Assembly (NCBI GenBank): GCA_027488375.1 | Contig: JAIYBW010000004.1 | Location: 806,001 to 870,000 of the forward strand | Direction: 5' to 3' | Source of the DNA: Pseudomonadota bacterium | Lineage (GTDB): Bacteria; Bdellovibrionota; Bacteriovoracia; Bacteriovoracales; Bacteriovoracaceae | DNA length: 64,000 nt | Part shown: positions 1 through 7,891 of the stretch, piece by piece | Position numbering within the stretch: the first letter of the stretch is position 1 | How the letters are laid out: every line of letters begins with the position of its first letter | The notes under the pieces: model-generated | The model's input: the letters and a program-made list of their open reading frames with translations, nothing else | Databases searched by the model: none | Told to the model about the DNA's origin: nothing | Made by a program: the position numbers and the translations under genes

Positions 1-228
1 GTGGCGATCCTCTCAAGTGCTTTACCCTACTCCCTCGAAATGATCGCCTTACGTAAAATTCCTGCTAAAACATTTGGAATCCTAGTGAGCCTAGAACCAG
101 CGTTTGCAACTTTATTTGGGTGGATCATTTTAAATGAAATGATGTCAGGGGTTCAAATGATGGCCATGATGATGATTATGATGGCTTCAATGGGAAGCGC
201 CCTTGGTTTCAAGAAGATCAATTTTTAG
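1..228 (+). CDS. EamA/DMT-family exporter, C-terminal fragment
   Basis: The last 75 or so residues of a membrane protein whose start lies outside the window. It has two hydrophobic segments separated by a motif of the type SLEPAFATLFGWIILNE, which is typical of the final repeat of EamA (RhtA-like) drug/metabolite exporters: the conserved glutamate-proline and the following helix. The frame is open from base 1, so the GTG at base 1 is not necessarily a start. The methionine-rich last helix is followed by a short basic tail. The substrate cannot be inferred; RhtA-type relatives export threonine or homoserine. Its stop lies 11 nt inside the facing PilZ gene. Confidence 0.6.
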   Translation: MAILSSALPYSLEMIALRKIPAKTFGILVSLEPAFATLFGWIILNEMMSGVQMMAMMMIMMASMGSALGFKKINF

Positions 229-892
229 CGAGGATTTGCTTTTCTGCTTCTTGCTGAATCATTCTCATCAGGGTTTCACTTAAAAAAACATCTGCCGACA
301 TACCAACCTTCACAAAATTTCTATCGTCTTTTAAAGTGATATGACAGACAGTGAACTTGGCCACCTCGGAGTGAGCAATTCCGCCAACCTTGATAATTTT
401 AAAAACAGAGTTTCGCTGAAAGAAGTCTTTGTTAATATTGGCGACTTGAATACCTAGACCCATCAAGGAAACATCTAAGATTCGAACATCAACATCGATC
501 GCCGTTTTTTCAGAAACTGGTCTTAGAGTTAAAGTCACTTGAGTTCCTTCAGGCATCGCTGTTCTTTCATAGCGTCTCGACTCTATCGCTTTGGCCTCAC
601 GAGGAAAATTACAGACGAGCTGATTTCCATGAGTTTTATAATCTTCAGGATTCAGTTTAAAAATAAGATTTCGATGATTAACTTTCACATAGACAGGAAA
701 GCCAATATCAAACTCAAAAGAAATGGATGTCGTAAAAACAAAAGCATTCGTAAGAACTTCGAGTCTTTTGATTTTATAAATTTCTCGACGATTGGGAATC
801 GTTTGCCAAATCTCCCCAAGTTCCGCTGTAGGAGCCTTCCTGGCCAGTTCGGCCATCTCTGCCTGAATTTCAATTAAGCGGTATTTTTCCAT
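218..892 (-). CDS. PilZ-domain protein, putative c-di-GMP receptor
   Basis: A 224-residue cytoplasmic protein. The second half holds the two PilZ signatures: RxxxR (R106 to R110, in RRYER) and DxSxxG (D140, S142, G145, in DVSLMGLG). These residues bind cyclic di-GMP in characterised PilZ proteins. The first 100 residues form a separate domain, probably a YcgR-N-like beta fold, with an N-terminal helix. I chose the ATG at 892 rather than the upstream TTG at 901. A TATAAT hexamer lies 8 nt before this ATG, so the message may have almost no leader. A role in motility or surface control is likely from the family; the exact target is unknown. Confidence 0.8.
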   Translation of the reverse strand: MEKYRLIEIQAEMAELARKAPTAELGEIWQTIPNRREIYKIKRLEVLTNAFVFTTSISFEFDIGFPVYVKVNHRNLIFKLNPEDYKTHGNQLVCNFPREAKAIESRRYERTAMPEGTQVTLTLRPVSEKTAIDVDVRILDVSLMGLGIQVANINKDFFQRNSVFKIIKVGGIAHSEVAKFTVCHITLKDDRNFVKVGMSADVFLSETLMRMIQQEAEKQILAKN

Positions 893-900
893 TGAATTCA

Positions 901-906
901 ATTATA
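901..906 (-). promoter_or_regulatory. TATAAT -10 box of the PilZ gene
   Basis: On the minus strand the consensus hexamer TATAAT ends 8 nt before the ATG at 892, and no clear Shine-Dalgarno lies between. The matching -35 region is weak. A nearly leaderless transcript is the simplest reading. Confidence 0.4.
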
Positions 907-994
907 CAGCAAAAGGCGAAGGGGAGAAAAAAAACAAAAAAGATCAACTAAATGGAAGAGATGGGACACCTTAAGGCTCCCATCTCTAGATAAG

Positions 995-2281
995 TTAGTT
1001 AAAAAGATTTAGAAGATAGTCTCTCGTAAGAGGTGCTCTCGGAGCATTCAGGACTTCACCTTTGAGCGAAATTGAAGAAACAACTTTAAGATTAATATCA
1101 TTTCTCTTTGCAAGTCTATGATCCATGAGGCCAGAAAGATTAAAAATCATCATCCCATTTTCAACTTTAACCCTTGAAGAAGGAAAAGAATTCTTTAGCT
1201 CAACAACTTTCTTATCACTGCCAAATTTTGGTCGCGAATGAATCACTAATTCAATTTGTCCTTCTTGCGAAAGCCTTCCATTCATTTTCACGGTTAAAAT
1301 TTCACTCTCTTCATCAAAGCGAGCTTCATTCATGTTTTCAGGAAAAATTGGCTCAACTAATTGGGCCTCGAAGACTTCAATAACTAGTTCACCTGAGATT
1401 ATGATTTCTTTATCAAGCTCAGTGGCCTGAATATTTTTCTCTTTCACAACAACCACTGAGCGTGGAGAAGTTAAAAGTTTGGCATTCAAGCTAAAGTTTT
1501 CAAACTTTGAATTAAGCGCCTGAACTTTTACTAAAAGTGGAAATTCTTCAAAGACACCATTAGTGATGAATATCACGTCAATTGATCCTGAAATCGTCTT
1601 AGCAAAAACTTCATCTCGGTATTCAGTCTTCGTACAAGCATATGGCTCACTACGGTAGCGAGTTTCATAACCACAAACTTGCTCTTGATAAGGAGTATTC
1701 TCGCAATGATTACGCCCTGGGATTTGCTGACATTGCTGGCGAGGATAGTTACTACACTCTTGATCTGTATAAGTCACATTACGACATATTGATTGGCCAG
1801 GTCGAGTATCACACTGACGTCCGCCACCAGTTCGATGACAGATACGGCCACTAGGAGCACTTCTACACACTCTTTGTCCTCGAGGGTCAGTATGACAAAC
1901 TTGTTGAGGGGGTTTTTGTTCACAAATTTCTCTTGGAGGAATTTCATGACAGACTTGTTGAGGAGGACCTTGATGGCATTCCTGACGAGTTCTAGTCACT
2001 GGACGACAAATGCGCTCATTCTCTGTCCAACAATTTTGAGAGGCAGGAATCCAACGGCATTCCTGACGATAACGAGTTTCATTACGACATTCATAATTTT
2101 GGTAAGGAACCTGTCTATAGCAAGTATCCGGAACCTGATAGGGAACTGGTCGAGTCACTTGAACGGCCTGATTAAGTTTTATGACTTCACCATTTTGACC
2201 TTTGTACTGGATCACAGACTCAAGTTGCGCGCGCACTGAGACGCTCATGAGTAAACTACAAATCAAAAATAAAAACTGCAT
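995..2281 (-). CDS. Secreted protein with a tandem single-cysteine repeat (cysteine comb)
   Basis: A 428-residue exported protein with a signal peptide (MQFLFLICSLLMSVSVRA). I chose the ATG at 2281 because it has a strong AAAGGGGA ribosome site; the longer open frame to 2356 lacks one. Residues 54 to 216 contain 18 cysteines spaced 8 to 13 residues apart, mostly 9 or 10, in units such as CHEIPPREIC and CRSAPSGRIC, rich in Pro, Gln and Arg. The second half (about 220 to 428) has no cysteine array and looks like a beta-rich domain. I do not recognise a family. The regular cysteine ladder suggests a disulphide-stabilised rod or surface adhesin, or metal binding, but this is inference only. It stands alone between divergent and convergent neighbours. 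Confidence 0.75.
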   Translation of the reverse strand: MQFLFLICSLLMSVSVRAQLESVIQYKGQNGEVIKLNQAVQVTRPVPYQVPDTCYRQVPYQNYECRNETRYRQECRWIPASQNCWTENERICRPVTRTRQECHQGPPQQVCHEIPPREICEQKPPQQVCHTDPRGQRVCRSAPSGRICHRTGGGRQCDTRPGQSICRNVTYTDQECSNYPRQQCQQIPGRNHCENTPYQEQVCGYETRYRSEPYACTKTEYRDEVFAKTISGSIDVIFITNGVFEEFPLLVKVQALNSKFENFSLNAKLLTSPRSVVVVKEKNIQATELDKEIIISGELVIEVFEAQLVEPIFPENMNEARFDEESEILTVKMNGRLSQEGQIELVIHSRPKFGSDKKVVELKNSFPSSRVKVENGMMIFNLSGLMDHRLAKRNDINLKVVSSISLKGEVLNAPRAPLTRDYLLNLFN

Positions 2282-2488
2282 TGATCTTTCCCCTTTCATT
2301 CCAAATTGACACTCATCCTGAGTTAATAAGTCAGAGGGTTGCAAATTAAAGACCAAAACACTTCTAAGTAATCTAAATTACTTGACGCATGACCACAATG
2401 TTACTGGTGCCAATGTGAACCATGATGCAGGGCCCATGACAAATAGCAGTATTGGAATAAGATAAAATAATCACAGAAAGGAAATTCT

Positions 2489-2944
2489 ATGCGCAGACTA
2501 TTGGGAATGGTTTTACTTTTAAGTTCACAGGCCTTTGCTTGTCCAGACCTGAGTGGATTTTATAAAAATTGTCAGTCCACTAGTCCGGAGGGCACCTCTC
2601 AATCGAATGTGCAGATTGAACAAAACGTAAGTAACAATATTTTTCAATTCATCATTCGCTCGACTGACTCGCAAACAGGTGATCAGAGTGTTGAAAAATA
2701 TCTTGCTGATGGAAAAACAAGAGTGAGCACTTTAAAAGATCCTGATAATGGGACAGTAATAAAAACTCAAACAATGGCCGCTTGTACGAATCAAAGCCTC
2801 AATGTGAAACTCTACGTCACCATCGATGGTGAAGCCTTGGCCTCTGTAGATGTCAAAGTGACAAAACAAAATGGACAACTCGTTCAAGTCTTTCGGGGTG
2901 AAAACATGGGAGAACCCGTGAGCGAAACCGTGACTTGTTACTAA
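2489..2944 (+). CDS. Small exported protein of unknown function
   Basis: A 151-residue protein with a signal peptide ending in SSQAFA, then CPDLSGFYKNC at the mature N terminus. The cleavage site resembles a type I site (AFA); a lipoprotein site at the first cysteine is possible but not canonical. The mature chain has four cysteines (two near the start, one in TMAACTN and the penultimate residue), so two disulphides are likely, and its alternating hydrophobic pattern suggests a small beta-barrel or lipocalin-like fold. A good AAAGGAAA ribosome site lies upstream of the ATG. The gene ends 2 bp from the facing gene. No specific function can be assigned. Confidence 0.7.
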   Translation: MRRLLGMVLLLSSQAFACPDLSGFYKNCQSTSPEGTSQSNVQIEQNVSNNIFQFIIRSTDSQTGDQSVEKYLADGKTRVSTLKDPDNGTVIKTQTMAACTNQSLNVKLYVTIDGEALASVDVKVTKQNGQLVQVFRGENMGEPVSETVTCY

Positions 2945-2946
2945 GA

Positions 2947-3303
2947 CTACGGCTTCACTTCATCGCAGAGAACAGCTGCCACTTGAGATTCATTTGCATT
3001 AATTAAGTGCCCTTCTAGGACAGCTTCGTCAGTACATGATTTTAAGATAATTTGAAGACCATTTCCTAGGCCATCAAAACGATGCTGTTTTCCAAATTGC
3101 CCGCATTTAATTCTTGAATGCTGGAGATCAATCGCCTCAGTCTCATTCACCACAAGGACATCATCATTAATTTCAAGTTTTGTAATTCCTTCGACCGTTG
3201 CTTCTGGGTTCTTAAAATAACAATTTAAAGAAGCGCCAAAGGCGTTAGAGTTGAGAGACACCATAATGAAAAGTAAAAAAGAAGCACCTAAAAGCTTTTT
3301 CAT
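2947..3303 (-). CDS. Small exported protein of unknown function
   Basis: A 118-residue protein starting at the ATG at 3303, which has a strong GGAGGAAGG ribosome site. The signal peptide (MKKLLGASFLLFIMVSLNSNAFGA) is followed by a mature chain of about 94 residues with four cysteines. The ORF can be extended by four residues, but the ribosome site argues against that. It faces the small exported gene at 2489 with 2 bp between the stops. Size and cysteine number resemble that neighbour, although the sequences are not obviously alike. Function unknown. Confidence 0.7.
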   Translation of the reverse strand: MKKLLGASFLLFIMVSLNSNAFGASLNCYFKNPEATVEGITKLEINDDVLVVNETEAIDLQHSRIKCGQFGKQHRFDGLGNGLQIILKSCTDEAVLEGHLINANESQVAAVLCDEVKP

Positions 3304-3475
3304 TCCTTCCTCCATCCAGTTGTCGGGAATATTTGATTTGTAACATAGTTAAAGAGGCTGCGGAAGAAGTGCATTTTGACACTACAATAATTTTTCTTAA
3401 GGTATTTTCAGGAAATTTTTACAAGCTCTTTCCCTCTTGTCCTGACTAAAACTTACTTTTTTTCGAAATCCAGAA

Positions 3476-3505
3476 TTGACGATCCTGACCCTACCCCATT
3501 AGTCT
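3476..3505 (+). promoter_or_regulatory. Putative leaderless promoter of the SprT-like gene
   Basis: TTGACG, an 18-nt spacer and TAGTCT, with 6 nt between the -10 box and the ATG at 3512. No Shine-Dalgarno is visible, so transcription would start at or next to the start codon. The same geometry is seen at the UvrD gene. Confidence 0.4.
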
Positions 3506-3511
3506 CAAAGA

Positions 3512-4609
3512 ATGATTATCTACGATCAAGTCAGCATCGCCTTTATCCAAAAGGCCCAAGAAATGCTTAAGGAAATCTTGGGAGATCTTGGATTTCCTGT
3601 GAAAACAAGCCGCTTTCTTTTTCAAAATTACCTCTACCCTATTAAAGTTGTGGTTTTTGAAGGTAAAGAATGGGGTCACTTCCAAAGCGGTTATTTTCAA
3701 ATTGGACTAAATAAAAAACTTATCTATTCGGCCAAAGATTCTGTCATAAGAGACATTCTTAAGCATGAGCTCGCCCATTACCTCACATGGATTAAATATG
3801 GGGATGTAAATTCTCACGGCAAAGAATTTCATGACACCTGCCGCTTATATGGATTTTCTAGCTCTATCTCTGAGGCAACTTTAAATCTAGAGTTCGCCAA
3901 CCAGGCCAAAGAAGGAGATATTGAAGCCGAAAAAGTTCTCGAAAAAGTAAAAAAACTTTTCCAACTGGCCCAAAGTTCAAATCCTCATGAAGCTGAAATT
4001 GCAACGATGAAGGCCAATGCTCTTTTATTAAGGCATAACCTCGATCATCTTAAAAACCAAGATGAAGATCCACTCTACATGGATCGAGTCATGATTCAAA
4101 AAAGAAAAGACGCCAAGCTCATGTCGGTCTATGAAATCTTGAGACACTTCTTAGTGCGCCCTGTTGTGAGTATGGGCAAAGGAACTTGTTCTATTGAAAT
4201 CACTGGGACAAAAACAAATGTGCTACTGGCCTCGTACGTGGCCAATTTTCTTGATTTAGAAATGGAAAGATTGTGGCAAGTCTCAAAACAGGAATATAAA
4301 TTAGAAGGTTTACGGGCCAAAAACTCATTCTTTATGGGGCTCGCCAAAGGCTTTGGAGAGAAGATGAAATCATCCAAAGAAAATTTTTCTTCTGATGACC
4401 AAAAATCACTGATCCTCGTGGAAAAAAATCTCGATGTTAAAATCAGGCAAATTTATGGCCGACTCTCCTCAACTCAATCCTCACATCGAACTGATGAGCG
4501 TGCTAACTCATTAGGTGTTTTAAAAGGAAGAGAACTCCAGATCCGCCAAGGAGTGGAAGGGAAACTAAAAAATCTTTTTTTAACTTATCAAAAAGGGCGA
4601 TCCTCATGA
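3512..4609 (+). CDS. SprT-like zinc metallopeptidase with DUF2786 domain
   Basis: A 365-residue cytoplasmic protein. Residues 1 to about 120 form a SprT-like domain with HELAH (85 to 89) and a downstream HGKEFHDTC segment supplying the third zinc ligand (H102). Residues about 143 to 180 match DUF2786 (VLEKVKKLFQLAQSSNPHEAE), a helical domain often found in proteins linked to DNA-protein crosslink handling or to mobile elements. The last 180 residues are a charged helical region of unknown fold. The start has no ribosome site but lies next to a good promoter. Its stop overlaps the start of the DUF423 gene in ATGA. A protease acting on DNA-bound proteins is plausible by family. Confidence 0.75.
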   Translation: MIIYDQVSIAFIQKAQEMLKEILGDLGFPVKTSRFLFQNYLYPIKVVVFEGKEWGHFQSGYFQIGLNKKLIYSAKDSVIRDILKHELAHYLTWIKYGDVNSHGKEFHDTCRLYGFSSSISEATLNLEFANQAKEGDIEAEKVLEKVKKLFQLAQSSNPHEAEIATMKANALLLRHNLDHLKNQDEDPLYMDRVMIQKRKDAKLMSVYEILRHFLVRPVVSMGKGTCSIEITGTKTNVLLASYVANFLDLEMERLWQVSKQEYKLEGLRAKNSFFMGLAKGFGEKMKSSKENFSSDDQKSLILVEKNLDVKIRQIYGRLSSTQSSHRTDERANSLGVLKGRELQIRQGVEGKLKNLFLTYQKGRSS

Positions 4610-4992
4610 TGAACTCACAATCTCGCAAAATTCTAGTGACTGGTTTTTGTCTCCTTGGTTTGGCCGTTCTTCTTGGAGCCTTTGGGGCCCACGGACTCAA
4701 GAATCTTGTCACCCCTGAAAAACTCGTCACTTTTGAAACGGGTGTCCGTTATCATTTTTATCATGCTTTAGGGATTGTGCTCATAGGATTAGTTCACCAA
4801 TTATTTCCTTTAATCAAAATAAAAATATCATTCATCCTTTTTTTAATTGGAATTGTTCTCTTCTCATTCAATTGTTATCTGTACGTTATCACTGGCCTCA
4901 AGATATTTGCCTTGATTGTTCCAATTGGTGGAACGGCTTTTTTGATTGGCTGGTTTCAGTTAGCGTGGCAAGTACATCGGTTTAGGAATTGA
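4606..4992 (+). CDS. DUF423 family membrane protein
   Basis: A 128-residue inner-membrane protein with four predicted helices. The LLGAFGAHGL motif after the first helix, and the ETGVRYHFYHALGIVLIG segment opening the second, are diagnostic of DUF423 (YgdD/YwdK family). Function is unknown in all family members that I know of. The start overlaps the previous stop in ATGATGA, so translation is probably coupled. The last 33 nt overlap the coding end of the facing lipoprotein gene. Confidence 0.85.
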   Translation: MMNSQSRKILVTGFCLLGLAVLLGAFGAHGLKNLVTPEKLVTFETGVRYHFYHALGIVLIGLVHQLFPLIKIKISFILFLIGIVLFSFNCYLYVITGLKIFALIVPIGGTAFLIGWFQLAWQVHRFRN

Positions 4993-6108
4993 AAATCCAC
5001 ATTTTGATTTTAGATAATCATCAAAAGCTTTATCAGTTGGAAATTTAAATTCAATTGGACTGACATCCATGTTTTCCCAAAAATCAGTTTTAGGTCTTCG
5101 ACATCTTTGCCCAGTGGTCCCATTTAAGATTAAGACTTCGGCAGACCCCTTTAGCCCATAATCCATATCAATTTTTAAGTTCTCAAACTGGCCAAGTTGA
5201 GGAGATTGTCCGCGAGCATTCACTCTTAAAACCACTCCGTAACCTTTATACTTTAAGTCGGCGTAGCGACGCTTGAAGCGATCCGGCCCAATATCAACAG
5301 GACCTTCCTCAAAAACACCTGTGACAATTTCTTTGGACTCTTTTTGAAAAATAATTTTCTCACCTGTAGGTAGAGTCACATCGATGGTGGCCTCTAATTG
5401 TTCAACCACAGGTAATTGGTTTCGAGGAAAGAACATAAACACCGAGTGCATGGTATGAGAAACCGTATCATTAGGTGAATCATCAACCTGAAGAGCGAGG
5501 TTTTGTCTTGCTTGCTCTGGATATTCAAAACTAAAATTCCGAGAAGATTCAGGCTTAGTCACAATACTATTCTCGCCCACATTCACTAAACTAAATTCTT
5601 CTGTCGTTGATTCAGGAGAAGCACTCCCCCTACTGATACTGAGCTCACCATGAGATCTTCCTTCAGAGTATTCATGATGAAGTGGGATCATTTCATCTTT
5701 AAGCGGAGCGTTTGTTGTTTGAAGGATGAGAATATTACTTTTGACTGTGTCTTTCCACTCAACTTGAAGCCTAATATCTGGGCTTTTAACGGCCGGAAGA
5801 ATCGCTGTTTTATAAACTCCCTGCTTAAGCGAGAAAGGCATCGCAGAGACGTCCTCTGAAGCGGAAACAATTAATTCTTCAGGACTAATATGAGTGAGAA
5901 GATTTCCCTCCTCATCAAAAAGTTTTACGGTTAAAAAAGTTGCATCCATACCACTCGCAAAAATCACCGCATCTTTAAGTGATGCTTCAATCCTAGCAAC
6001 TTTTGAAATGGACTGCCCTGAACTTGCAAGAAAACGCTGACCAGATGAGTACTTATACTTAAAGGGAGAAGAGCAAGAAATGAGGATAAAAAGAAGCCAT
6101 AAACGCAT
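4960..6108 (-). CDS. Lipoprotein with beta-rich, Ig-like segments
   Basis: A 382-residue lipoprotein: a short signal sequence with lipobox LISC, then a mature chain without further membrane segments. Residues about 40 to 130 (KLFDEEGNLLTHISPEELI region) resemble an invasin/big-type Ig-like domain. Residues about 210 to 330 look like another beta sandwich. The family is unrecognised. The upstream region contains a FliA-like promoter whose -10 box ends 7 nt before the ATG, suggesting flagellar or attack-phase control and a nearly leaderless message. Its 3' end overlaps the DUF423 gene by 33 nt on the other strand. A surface or periplasmic structural role is a guess. Confidence 0.7.
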   Translation of the reverse strand: MRLWLLFILISCSSPFKYKYSSGQRFLASSGQSISKVARIEASLKDAVIFASGMDATFLTVKLFDEEGNLLTHISPEELIVSASEDVSAMPFSLKQGVYKTAILPAVKSPDIRLQVEWKDTVKSNILILQTTNAPLKDEMIPLHHEYSEGRSHGELSISRGSASPESTTEEFSLVNVGENSIVTKPESSRNFSFEYPEQARQNLALQVDDSPNDTVSHTMHSVFMFFPRNQLPVVEQLEATIDVTLPTGEKIIFQKESKEIVTGVFEEGPVDIGPDRFKRRYADLKYKGYGVVLRVNARGQSPQLGQFENLKIDMDYGLKGSAEVLILNGTTGQRCRRPKTDFWENMDVSPIEFKFPTDKAFDDYLKSKCGFSIPKPMYLPR

Positions 6109-6115
6109 GAGTCTC

Positions 6116-6142
6116 TTATCGGAAACTCCGCCTAAATCTTGA
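6116..6142 (-). promoter_or_regulatory. FliA (sigma-28)-like promoter of the 6108 lipoprotein gene
   Basis: TCAAGATT, 11 nt, TCCGATAA on the minus strand. The FliA consensus in enteric bacteria is TAAAGTTT-N11-GCCGATAA, so this matches 6 of 8 and 7 of 8 positions with exact spacing. Confidence 0.5.
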
Positions 6143-6150
6143 GTAAAAAG

Positions 6151-6852
6151 TTAAACTAATTTTTCGCTTGGACCGTAGGCCCACTTATGCTGTTGACCAA
6201 TCACTCTGAAAGGTAAACCAAAGGATTCATTGAGTTTTATGACCTGCTGAAAACGATTCATAGGAAAGGGCTCCCCTGGCTCATAACAAGGAGTTAGACA
6301 CCATGGAACTTGGGGAACATTTTGAGTCCGGGCAAAATGAAAGGCATCAAAAGTTGCTTCAAAATCTTTTTTATTCGCCACCACGGCCTTAATCTGACTT
6401 TTAAGACCATACTCATTCATAAATTTAACGAGAAGTTCTTTAGATGTCCTGACTTCAGTTGATGGAGTCTTGAAGTCATATGAAATAAAATCCACAAGAT
6501 CAAAAACCTCTTTCACGATTCGAGTTCCGGCCGCTTCAATATTTATAAAATAACCACGGGATTTGAGTTCCTGAATAAGCATCAGCAAGGATGGAATATG
6601 AGAAGGATGTAGAGGATCACCACCCGTAATGGACACTCGCTTGATAAGATCTTGTCCTAAGACTTCAATATTTTCCATCACCTCATCAAGAGATTTGGTG
6701 AAACGTGGATCAAAATCCCAAGTTTCTTTAGTATCGCAGTTTACACAACCAATGTGACATCCCTGAAAGCGAATAAAAATCTGAGGAATTCCAATATGAA
6801 TTCCCTCTCCTTCAGTGGCCCGATATATAGAATTGATCAACAAAGTCGTCAT
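6151..6852 (-). CDS. queE: 7-carboxy-7-deazaguanine synthase QueE
   Basis: A radical-SAM enzyme of about 233 residues that converts 6-carboxy-tetrahydropterin to 7-carboxy-7-deazaguanine, a committed step of queuosine synthesis. The family N terminus is clear: INSIYRATEGEGIHIG, then FIRFQGCHIGCVNCDTKE carrying the CxxxCxxC iron-sulphur triad (C32, C36, C39). A TGGDPLHP motif follows. I prefer the ATG at 6852, because family members start shortly before this motif; an in-frame ATG at 6873 would add seven residues, and neither has a strong ribosome site. It lies 42 bp upstream of the lipoprotein gene on the same strand, but that gene has its own promoter. A tRNA-guanine transglycosylase for the same pathway lies at 18905. 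Confidence 0.93.
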   Translation of the reverse strand: MTTLLINSIYRATEGEGIHIGIPQIFIRFQGCHIGCVNCDTKETWDFDPRFTKSLDEVMENIEVLGQDLIKRVSITGGDPLHPSHIPSLLMLIQELKSRGYFINIEAAGTRIVKEVFDLVDFISYDFKTPSTEVRTSKELLVKFMNEYGLKSQIKAVVANKKDFEATFDAFHFARTQNVPQVPWCLTPCYEPGEPFPMNRFQQVIKLNESFGLPFRVIGQQHKWAYGPSEKLV

Positions 6853-6976
6853 AGATGGTGCGCATCCTAACATAAGCCTAGGAGTGTGAAAACATAGAGC
6901 TCATGGGAGAAGAAGGAGAAGTAAATTTTACAGAGAGTCGCCCTTATGTTATTGTATTTTCAACAACTTGGACTAT

Positions 6977-7519
6977 ATGAATATCGAAGAAACCTACCAA
7001 AAAATTATAAACAATCTTGATGGGACCTCAAGGGGCCTTATTCGCTTCAGCTCTGAGGAAGTAGAATACTTAAGCCTTGCTCTTGAAAGAAATGACAATT
7101 TAAAAAATGAAGGAGAACTTGAGAAACTTCTCTGCCTCATCGATCACAGTGCAACTGATCATCAAGCATGGGAGAAACCATTACTTCATCTTCTTCAACA
7201 AAATCTGACCCCAAGAATACTCGTTTTTGTCCTCAATTGTTCTCGCAAACACATCATTCAGGCGAGATTTAAGAAAGGCCAGCGCCTTCATTATGATTAT
7301 CTTCAAGCTCTTCAAAAACTTCTTTTCTCATCTTCTCCCGAAGTGGTGGAGTGGACTCTCAGGACAATTGAAGAATGTGGAAATCAGGGAGTATTTTTTT
7401 TACAAGATTTTGATAAAATTAAACCACCACCATGGAAGTGGTTTAATGCTCATAATAGGGCCGTGAGAGAAATTATTACTCTTCTCGAGCGCCGATGGAG
7501 ACGATTTGAAAAACCTTGA
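6977..7519 (+). CDS. Conserved-looking helical protein of unknown function
   Basis: A 180-residue soluble, helix-rich protein with Leu and Glu periodicity. Segments such as PEVVEWTLRTIEECGNQ suggest one or two HEAT-like helical pairs. There is no signal peptide. I chose the ATG at 6977; the frame also offers a TTG three codons earlier, and neither has a clear ribosome site. It overlaps the next gene by 14 nt and starts a run of four same-strand genes (6977 to 9291). I do not recognise the family. HEAT-like repeats would point to protein-protein interaction. Confidence 0.6.
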   Translation: MNIEETYQKIINNLDGTSRGLIRFSSEEVEYLSLALERNDNLKNEGELEKLLCLIDHSATDHQAWEKPLLHLLQQNLTPRILVFVLNCSRKHIIQARFKKGQRLHYDYLQALQKLLFSSSPEVVEWTLRTIEECGNQGVFFLQDFDKIKPPPWKWFNAHNRAVREIITLLERRWRRFEKP

Positions 7520-7850
7520 CCACCGTGACCCAAATAAGACTCTTGAGTATATTAAAAAACTTCAAAATGAAGTTGAAACAAACGCTTTTGAAATTGACCG
7601 ACGAGAGGATATTAAGGTTCATTTTAGAGTGGATGAATCTATTGGCCCAGCGATGTTTAAACCTGATCCCCTCGTTCCTGGTGGCTATAAGGCCAATTCA
7701 CTCACTCTCCAGGCCATGAGACCAAACCTCTTTGTCCTTGGAGAATCCACTCAAGATCTTTCAACTTCATATAACTGTGCTTGTGGAAAAGAACTCGATA
7801 TTCAATTCTGGAAGCTATGTCCTTTTTGTGCTCGAACAATATCTCTATAG
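7506..7850 (+). CDS. Small protein with C-terminal zinc-ribbon-like motif
   Basis: A 114-residue soluble protein. The C-terminal 25 residues contain CACGKELDIQFWKLCPFC, four cysteines in CxC...CxxC arrangement that could bind one zinc ion. The rest is charged and lacks recognised motifs. The start is a TTG inside the previous gene; a GGAG 5 nt upstream of this TTG (7497 to 7500) supports it, and no in-frame ATG is available nearby. The 14-nt overlap suggests translational coupling with the helical protein. Function is unknown. An RNA- or protein-binding adaptor is possible. Confidence 0.6.
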   Translation: MKNLDHRDPNKTLEYIKKLQNEVETNAFEIDRREDIKVHFRVDESIGPAMFKPDPLVPGGYKANSLTLQAMRPNLFVLGESTQDLSTSYNCACGKELDIQFWKLCPFCARTISL

Positions 7851-7855
7851 TTTTT

Positions 7856-7884
7856 TTGACGTAGAACAAAAAAAAGATCACAAT
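7856..7884 (+). promoter_or_regulatory. Putative leaderless promoter of the gene at 7892
   Basis: TTGACG, 17 nt and CACAAT, with 7 nt from the -10 box to the ATG at 7892. No ribosome site is visible in those 7 nt. Confidence 0.35.
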
Positions 7885-7891
7885 TAACGTA

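Noticed and set aside
1634-2122. Regular repeats that could be mistaken for a CRISPR array
   Set aside because: The repeats are degenerate, about 30 bp without constant spacers, and correspond to codons of the cysteine comb in one long frame.
1793-2239. A 148-codon open frame on the plus strand inside the cysteine-comb gene
   Set aside because: It is the antisense shadow of the repeat region; it has no ribosome site and its Thr/Ser-rich, repeat-driven composition follows from the other strand.
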